30,091 nt of DNA from an uncultured Prevotella sp. (GTDB taxonomy: Bacteria; Bacteroidota; Bacteroidia; Bacteroidales; Bacteroidaceae), in assembly GCA_900553465.1 (NCBI GenBank), contig USDT01000035.1, positions 1 to 30,091 on the forward strand. Direction: 5' to 3'. Below, one piece after another: positions 24,724 to 30,091 of this stretch (its first letter is position 1; each line of letters starts with the position of its first letter). Position numbers and translations under genes: made by a program. Under the pieces are notes generated by a model. That model ran no database searches. It was not told the DNA's origin and was given only the letters and a program-made list of their open reading frames with translations.

Positions 24724-25222
24724 GAAGACAAAAGAAATAGAACAGCTCGTGGAACGCTTCTTCGACGGTGAGACAACTACGGAGGAAGAAGCACGGCTGT
24801 ACAGGGTGTTCCGACGCAAAAGACTGCCCGACAGTCTGGAGCGGATGCGCCCGGTGATGGAGGCTTTCGGCGCAATGAGCGAGGAGAAGCCGCGACACGC
24901 CGTGACGGTGAGCATGATACGGCGTGCACTTATGAGCGCGGCAGCCGTGCTGGCACTGGCTGTAGGCATAGCCATCTATTCTGACTACCGCGAGGAACAG
25001 TCGCTGGCACGCATATACGGCGGCAGCTACGTCATAGAGAACGGACGGCGCATAGACGACCTGAGAACCATACGGGGCGACATAGAGCAGGCTCTGGCCG
25101 ACTCGCGCCACATAGAACAGCGGGCCGAGCACAACGTCATAGACCGTGCCGAGCAGGATGTGCTCGACAACATATCCGATCCTGACATGCGCAGGGAGGT
25201 GGAACTTATGTTGAACGAATAA
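24713..25222 (+). CDS. Probable anti-sigma factor, single-pass membrane protein
   Basis: 169 residues from ATG 24713, which overlaps the sigma stop by 11 bases; a TTG at 24698 is in frame but less likely. The N-terminal cytoplasmic part (about 1-70) has the acidic, helical IEQLVERFFDGETTTEEEARLY pattern seen in Bacteroidota anti-sigma-like proteins. One membrane segment (about 74-92, ALMSAAAVLALAVGIAIYS) follows, then a charged outer part of about 75 residues. Position and layout argue for an anti-sigma role; there is no zinc-binding HxxxCxxC motif. Confidence 0.75.
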   Translation: MNSKKTKEIEQLVERFFDGETTTEEEARLYRVFRRKRLPDSLERMRPVMEAFGAMSEEKPRHAVTVSMIRRALMSAAAVLALAVGIAIYSDYREEQSLARIYGGSYVIENGRRIDDLRTIRGDIEQALADSRHIEQRAEHNVIDRAEQDVLDNISDPDMRREVELMLNE

Positions 25223-25235
25223 AACTATCACATAT

Positions 25236-25649
25236 ATGAACATACATAGAATTATCATAACGGCGCTGCTGTTTGTCGCGGCAATGATGAATGTCGCGGC
25301 GCAGAACAGGATAGACGACATGATGGACAATTACTCGTCGCGCGGAACAAGCAAATATACCTCAGCCGTAGAACGCGACCCGAAGACGCGCAAGGTGCAG
25401 AAGGTGGTCAACGTGATAGAGCTTAACCATATGGGCATTGACGAGTTCATCAACGCATTCAGGCGTGAGTCGAAGAGCGGGAACTTCACGGAGAAACGCG
25501 ACGAGGAAGGACTCACACTCATGCTGACGGTGCGCGGCGAACGCCAGAACCGCATATACATGATGCGTTGTACCAGGCCGTACATTCCGGAAAGACGCGA
25601 CACACGCTATGAAAAGGCCAAGATAACGGTCATCATTAAGTACGGATAA
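25236..25649 (+). CDS. Small secreted DUF5024-like protein
   Basis: A 137-residue protein with a signal peptide (about 1-22, ending NVAAQ). The mature part begins NRIDDMMDNYSSRGTSKYTSAVERDPKTRKVQKVVNVIEL, similar in pattern to DUF5024 proteins that accompany sigma/anti-sigma pairs in Bacteroides; the family call is from memory and uncertain. It starts 13 bases after the anti-sigma stop and is followed by a terminator, so it is the last gene of this operon. Role unknown; probably periplasmic. Confidence 0.7.
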   Translation: MNIHRIIITALLFVAAMMNVAAQNRIDDMMDNYSSRGTSKYTSAVERDPKTRKVQKVVNVIELNHMGIDEFINAFRRESKSGNFTEKRDEEGLTLMLTVRGERQNRIYMMRCTRPYIPERRDTRYEKAKITVIIKYG

Positions 25650-25799
25650 GAAGCAGAAATAACGTGCGGACGGTCTGTTAAAGATTCTGCCGGACAACGG
25701 AAAGCTCCTGATTTTTGCCTGAAAGTGCTCTGCCGTGACGATGATGTACGGCCGGCGAAATAGACAGGCTACGTGAACAATATATAGAAAAAGTACAAA

Positions 25800-25831
25800 G
25801 GAAGCGGTGGCAGCCATAGCTTCCTTTTTTT
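25800..25831 (+). terminator. Terminator of the ECF sigma operon
   Basis: GGAAGC and GCTTCC close a hairpin with a short inner pairing, directly followed by seven T's. It lies about 150 bases past the DUF5024-like stop. Confidence 0.75.
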
Positions 25832-25988
25832 GTTCTTATAAATCGGAATGGTTTATAAGCAGGAAACATCAGATAAAAACCGAATGCGGCAAGGACGCAC
25901 ATGATAAAACCAGGCTGTGATGTCACACCGCATACATAATGATACAAAGGCGTACATAGCGTGAGCGCCACGCCTTATTAGAAAAGGA

Positions 25989-26060
25989 AGAAACAAAAAA
26001 CTCCGCCGTACGGCTGAAACCGGATGAGCACAATGCTCCAGTGTCAGACGTACGGCGGAG
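25989..26060 (-). terminator. Terminator of the GH65 gene
   Basis: A perfect 12-bp stem (CTCCGCCGTACG at 26001-26012 with 26049-26060) is followed on the minus strand by TTTTTTGTTTCTTCC. It lies 54 bases after the GH65 stop. Confidence 0.8.
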
Positions 26061-26114
26061 ATATGATAACAGGATTCTGCCTTTACATAGCGTTCAAACC
26101 GTGCAGGCTATGTT

Positions 26115-28127
26115 TTATTTCTGAACCCTCGTATATGTTTTCTTGTCCGGACCTACTCCAGTTATGGTGAGTTTCTTCCAGTGCGGAGGCAGTACTGACG
26201 GCAGCTGGCGGATGCCTTTGTCGGTTATCTCCAGTCCGCAGAAACCATTGATGACGGCCTGAAGCATTCCGCCCGCACCTGTGGTGAAGTAAGGATTTGT
26301 GCCACCCGCACCCTCGGATATCACACCGAACGGAGGCAGCTTGTTGGGACGGTAGCCCTGTACGAACATCTCGTATGCCTTCTTACCCTGCATCAGTCGT
26401 GCGTACTGCACGGCAAAGATGGAGAACGACATGGCAGGACCGTTCTTGTCTATCTTGTCTTCGTAATATACAAGGTTTTTCTTAATATCCGATGCGTCCG
26501 TAACCAGCTGCAAAGGATAAGCCAAGAGATTGACATCCACCTGTTTTATACCGCGTCCGTCATAATCTTCGTATTCCTTTATCACTCCGTCCTCGAAACG
26601 ATGTATGCTTATTTTATTTGCCACCTCGCTCCATATCTTAGGATATTTCATTCCGCAAAGAGCTGCCGCCTTGCATGCGTTTCTCAACGAAACGATTGCC
26701 ACGCCGTTTGTAAAAGCATTGTCGTCCACGCCCATGGCGTATTCGTCGGCGCACACAACATTGTTTATCGAGTATGTTCCGTCGGCGTTCTTCGTGGCGC
26801 GACTTATCCAGAAGTCAGCAATCTCCTTTATCAACGGATAGCCTTTCTGCTCGAGCCATTTCCTGTCCTGAGTCATACAGTAGTAGTTCCATGCGGCAAT
26901 GCCAATGTCGCCGGTGATGTGGTGTTCGAACGGACCGGTAAGAGCCCACGTCGGACAGGCTTCCTCGCCTGCGTCATCGCTCTCCCATGGGAACATCACT
27001 CCCATATAACCGTTGGCCTCGGCTTTCTTACGTGCGGCACCGAGACGATCGAAACGGTATTCCATCATCGACTGGGCCATGTCGTGGTTGAGGAACAGCA
27101 GCGGCGGATACATCCATATTTCTGAATCCCAGAATATGTGGCCGTTGTACCCCTGTGACGAAAGACCGAATGGAGGTATGCTCAAACGGCTGTTCGCACG
27201 GATTGACGAATAGAGATTGTACAGGGCAAGGCGCACGCTGGTCTGGGCTTCGTCGTCGCCTTCTATGATGATGTCGCTCTTCCATATCTCGTTCCACTGT
27301 GCCTCATGAACACTCACCAGCTGGTCGATTCCTTCGTAAACACCGTATATCACCTGGCGGTTGGATTCGTTGTACGGATCGATGAAGTCGCGGTTTGTAC
27401 AGATGGAACCGATAAGACTGAAGCTGAATTTCTCGCCTTTCGTCAGATGTTTGTATATCTCGACTGTGTTGGCAGAGCTCATCACGTTGGCATCGCTGTT
27501 CTCCGGAAGCACAAAGGCCGACGAAGCGGACACCTCACAGTTTCTGTATAATGAATAAGCATGGGTGCGCATTATCTGCAACTCTGTGCCCTCCACATTT
27601 ATGCTCTGCATCTCTGTGACCGGTTCTTTATATTCGTTCGGCACAACCGGCATGTTGCGGACATCCAGAACCATGTCCTCAAGAGCTTCGACATTGACGC
27701 TTATAAGTCCTGCGTACGGCATGTTGCGCAGCGCACGCACCTCATAACTCACGTTGGCCTTCTTCATGCATGAGAACGATGAGCGGTGAACAGCCTCTTT
27801 CATGCTCAGCGTCTGTTTCCAGTCGTCCACATTACTCATCTCCAGTCGCCGGCCGTCTATATACACCTGCATCTGGAAAGGATTGATGCCTCGGAGCACA
27901 CGGCTCACTCCGTTCTTTCCGTCAGCGTCGAACACATGATTCAGAAACACGTCCCTTATCGAGAACGGCTCTCTCCACGGCAGTATGCCGATACGTCCGC
28001 TGGCTACAACTGTGCCGTAATAATCACCTTCTTTTTCTGTTGTGGAAATACTCCATCCGGCCGTATTATCCGCAAAAGAAAAAACTGACTGAATGAACAG
28101 TAATAAGAATAACAGTGTCTTTTTCAT
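26115..28127 (-). CDS. Secreted GH65 alpha-glucoside hydrolase (kojibiose/glucosylgalactose hydrolase-like)
   Basis: A 670-residue secreted protein (signal peptide about 1-19). An N-terminal beta-sandwich (about 25-285) leads to the (alpha/alpha)6 barrel of GH65. Key parts: GHIFWDSEIWMYPPLL (329-344, with Asp334), MFPWESDDAGEE (378-389), the general acid Glu462 in ADEYAMGVDDNAFTN and a second acidic residue Glu605 in ISEGAGGTNPYFTTGAGG. A second Glu here marks hydrolases (kojibiose hydrolase, human PGGHG), while phosphorylases of the family lack it. The spacings Asp334-Glu462-Glu605 are close to those I recall for PGGHG (301-430-574). Likely substrates: kojibiose or alpha-1,2-glucosyl-galactose units. 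It is alone, with its own terminator. Confidence 0.88.
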   Translation of the reverse strand: MKKTLLFLLLFIQSVFSFADNTAGWSISTTEKEGDYYGTVVASGRIGILPWREPFSIRDVFLNHVFDADGKNGVSRVLRGINPFQMQVYIDGRRLEMSNVDDWKQTLSMKEAVHRSSFSCMKKANVSYEVRALRNMPYAGLISVNVEALEDMVLDVRNMPVVPNEYKEPVTEMQSINVEGTELQIMRTHAYSLYRNCEVSASSAFVLPENSDANVMSSANTVEIYKHLTKGEKFSFSLIGSICTNRDFIDPYNESNRQVIYGVYEGIDQLVSVHEAQWNEIWKSDIIIEGDDEAQTSVRLALYNLYSSIRANSRLSIPPFGLSSQGYNGHIFWDSEIWMYPPLLFLNHDMAQSMMEYRFDRLGAARKKAEANGYMGVMFPWESDDAGEEACPTWALTGPFEHHITGDIGIAAWNYYCMTQDRKWLEQKGYPLIKEIADFWISRATKNADGTYSINNVVCADEYAMGVDDNAFTNGVAIVSLRNACKAAALCGMKYPKIWSEVANKISIHRFEDGVIKEYEDYDGRGIKQVDVNLLAYPLQLVTDASDIKKNLVYYEDKIDKNGPAMSFSIFAVQYARLMQGKKAYEMFVQGYRPNKLPPFGVISEGAGGTNPYFTTGAGGMLQAVINGFCGLEITDKGIRQLPSVLPPHWKKLTITGVGPDKKTYTRVQK

Positions 28128-28874
28128 TACATTAAATTAATTAATAATTAAGTTGTGTATTTCATTTTGTCTTTCATCTGAATCAAAGTAAAGTCTTTCT
28201 CCAATATCAAAAAAAGGAGCTAATGCTTAAACTAGATGAATAGCAGTTTCCTTTTCCTCATTGCAAAATTAATGGAATTTCGTGATAATATAAAGTTTGT
28301 ACATACAATTATAACAAGAGCCTGATCAATAATTTTACAAGGAATATGCACAGCAAAAGGAAAATATATAATTGAAGACAAACTAAACAGAAAACGTAAT
28401 AAACGAAACCTTATGAATTATGCAGAACTCATGCTTATATTCTGTTTCTTTCCGATTGTTTCCAATACTTAGAGCATTAAAGTTGCACGATAAATATTTT
28501 ATGCCAGTTTCCTCTTTCCTCAATTACATAACAGGATCTAAGAATATAAACTGTAAACTTTAAGGAAACATACGACTGTGTATGTCTGCATATCTGTTTC
28601 TGTAAGTCGCTGCATATACAATTATGAATGATGACAGTGAGCCACAGGTCTGTTAACTGTCCATTATTATCATATTAATAGTTTCACAGCTATTATGCCT
28701 TCCGTGAAATAAGTTGGGAATTATCTGCCGCACAGTTCTTATTCTTTTGAATAGCTATATTAAAATTATATGAACAGTCCCGTATCTTTTACATCCTTGT
28801 GTTTTTCCCATCATTATCTTTAAGCATAATCAATAAATACGGTAATTCAGAATGTTTTCTCCAGGCATCATTGT
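28128..28874. other. AT-rich gap upstream of GH65
   Basis: No gene is supported. On the minus strand TAATTTTG (28264-28271) may be the -7 box of GH65, leaving a leader of about 130 bases. CAGTTTCCTTTTCCTCA (28244-28260) recurs with one extra base at 28505-28522, and both are followed by an AATATAAA word, suggesting a duplicated upstream region. Confidence 0.5.
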
Positions 28875-29804
28875 TCAATTTTTGCCATATTCATGCATTA
28901 GCATAACTTTCAAACGAGGACAAATCTTTCTCAATGCATTTGATAAACTTATTACATGTCCAGCCCCAACTATCAAGACATTTCTTTCATAAGGATTTGT
29001 AATGATTTGTTTTACTATGTTTTCTGCCATCCGTTGATTTCGTTGTTTCCAATATTCATCAACTGACTCAGTATATACATTGGAATGATTGACAAATCGA
29101 AATGAATTAATAAGATAATACCTGTAAAGGGTCTTTGGATCATTGGTATATTTAGCAAGTTTCCCAGACAAGGCAGCAAACATTAATCCCCTTTTGTTTT
29201 TCTTTATCAATTTATTGAATATCTTGACATCATCGTTCATTTTAGATTCCCTGATAGCATTATTCCATGCTTTATAATACTCTTTGTCTGATCGGTGGTC
29301 GTCTATTGGGAATAAATATGTAATGCCCATTCGAGCGGCCAACTTGAATGTCAGATCATCATTCTCATTCCTCAATGGCTTATCTGCGCCGCCAATTCCA
29401 TATAAACTCAAGTATTTATAATACATATAATTTGCCTTGTCTCTTTTTAAGAAATAAGCTTGAGACAGGAAATAGAAATCATCTTCGGTTAAATCTGAGA
29501 GTTTTTTATTTTTAAGCTTTATAAAATACTCTTCGTCAATTTGGTATCGCTGCTTTAATGAATCAGATTTCACCAAAAACAAAGGAGTGTACACATCCAT
29601 ACTCAACGTATCATCAGGATGAATATACTCAACATATATTGCTTCTGGCTTGTATTCAATCGTATAGTCTAACAAGGGTTTATAGCTGTTCTTTACAATT
29701 TTAGGAACCGTATGCATGGTTCCTATGATGAGAAGTTCTTTTTCTTGGGCAGAACAAAACAAAGCAATAAAAAGCCCCATAAATATTATAAAGACATTCC
29801 TCAT
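28875..29804 (-). CDS. Secreted DUF5694/TIKI-TraB-like protein
   Basis: A 309-residue protein with a signal peptide (about 1-19, ending FCSAQ). The mature part opens with LLIIGTMHTVPKI (about 24-36, His31), continues with IYVEYIHPDD (about 56-65, Glu59) and ends with NVLIVGAGHVISLSNALRK (275-293, His283). These paired Gly-x-x-His motifs and the acidic residue are the features of the TIKI/TraB/ChaN-like superfamily, of which DUF5694 is a bacterial branch with suspected metal-dependent hydrolase activity. The activity is not established. The gene is A/T-rich compared with the first half of the window and stands alone. Confidence 0.8.
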   Translation of the reverse strand: MRNVFIIFMGLFIALFCSAQEKELLIIGTMHTVPKIVKNSYKPLLDYTIEYKPEAIYVEYIHPDDTLSMDVYTPLFLVKSDSLKQRYQIDEEYFIKLKNKKLSDLTEDDFYFLSQAYFLKRDKANYMYYKYLSLYGIGGADKPLRNENDDLTFKLAARMGITYLFPIDDHRSDKEYYKAWNNAIRESKMNDDVKIFNKLIKKNKRGLMFAALSGKLAKYTNDPKTLYRYYLINSFRFVNHSNVYTESVDEYWKQRNQRMAENIVKQIITNPYERNVLIVGAGHVISLSNALRKICPRLKVMLMHEYGKN

Positions 29805-30091
29805 ACCATATTAATTTAACACGAGTTCAATATAATTTATTGATCTATAGAAATATAGCAATAACCTATCGCTACCACACTCTCTGAGTATAAAATTACA
29901 AAAATATATTATTTGACAGATAATTTTCATAAGGAATTTGTGTTACAACAAGAAAATATATGTATAATATGATGGCAGAATATGTATAATATGATGACAG
30001 AACTCCAGAACCACAGCAATAAGTAATACGACTCAGGTATGCATATCAGCATATACAAACTAATCATCAATACATATAACAGGCTTACATA
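29805..30091. other. AT-rich end of window with a tandem duplication
   Basis: Upstream of the DUF5694 gene. A minus-strand TATTTTTG (29899-29906) may be its -7 box. Bases 29958-29979 and 29980-30001 are two adjacent 22-base units (ATATGTATAATATGATGGCA-GA) that differ at one base. No gene is seen. Confidence 0.5.

Larger units (their letters stand above)
25650..26114. other. Convergent gap between the ECF operon and GH65
   Basis: Holds one terminator for each strand (25800-25831 plus, 25989-26060 minus) and no gene. The short frame on the minus strand at 25678-25971 has no signal or domain that I trust. Confidence 0.6.

Noticed and set aside
23971..24975. 334-residue minus-strand open frame across the DUF2807, sigma and anti-sigma genes
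   Set aside because: It crosses three well-supported genes on the other strand and has Cys/Ser/Arg-rich content typical of antisense frames.

Overview
The window looks like a chromosomal segment of a Bacteroidales bacterium, most likely Prevotellaceae (Prevotella in the broad sense). Evidence: the neighbourhood DUF177-rpmF-fabH and era-der; promoter-like TAnnTTTG (-7) boxes upstream of many starts with few Shine-Dalgarno sites; secreted CAZymes; a Prevotella-style C-terminal tail (YYNISGQRV...GIYI) on the GH51 enzyme; and a BlaR1-type sensor with a TonB-plug-like C-terminus. No rRNA, tRNA, CRISPR array, intact insertion sequence or phage gene was seen.

Layout. 1-539: a long intergenic repeat (copy A1), then nothing convincing. 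540-4218 (minus): era, der, a small lipoprotein and an outer-membrane beta-barrel-like protein, read as one operon. 4355-5771 (plus): a lipoprotein and fabI, ending in a strong bidirectional terminator. 5896-8832 (minus) and 9271-10248 (plus): a 978-residue secreted GH51 arabinofuranosidase-like enzyme, divergent from a GntR/LacI-type (AraR-like) regulator. 10428-12176 (minus): DUF177, rpmF, fabH. The housekeeping block DUF177-rpmF-fabH-era-der, which I remember as contiguous in many Bacteroidales, is therefore split here by about 6 kb. 12177-13201: 1 kb gap with palindromic element B1 and a promoter. 13202-14965: a secreted GH123 (DUF4091) beta-N-acetylgalactosaminidase-like enzyme. 15213-17224 (minus): blaI-blaR1 locus with three phased operators and a homopolymer frameshift in blaR1. 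17690-19357 (minus): a lower-GC AlbA_2/Schlafen-type regulator whose reading frame continues past its TGA into an 11-bp tandem repeat. 19552-20718 (minus): an orphan sensor histidine kinase. 20719-21860: repeat-rich gap (B2, A2 and a gene remnant). 21861-25649 (plus): a secreted protein of unknown function, a DUF2807 beta-helix lipoprotein, an ECF sigma factor, its probable anti-sigma partner and a small DUF5024-like secreted protein. 26115-28127 (minus): a secreted GH65 alpha-glucoside hydrolase. 28128-30091: AT-rich DNA with one DUF5694/TIKI-like secreted protein.

How the parts fit. The window mixes core functions (ribosome assembly GTPases, fatty-acid initiation and elongation) with secreted carbohydrate-active enzymes that are not in a SusC/SusD locus, and with three signalling modules (BlaI/BlaR1, ECF sigma/anti-sigma, orphan kinase). 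The best leads are the three helically phased BlaI operators beside a blaR1 broken in an A8 run, the TGA followed by an all-frame-open 11-bp repeat in the AlbA_2 gene, the ECF locus whose two secreted-protein genes share an upstream motif, and two families of dispersed intergenic palindromic elements that each occur twice here.
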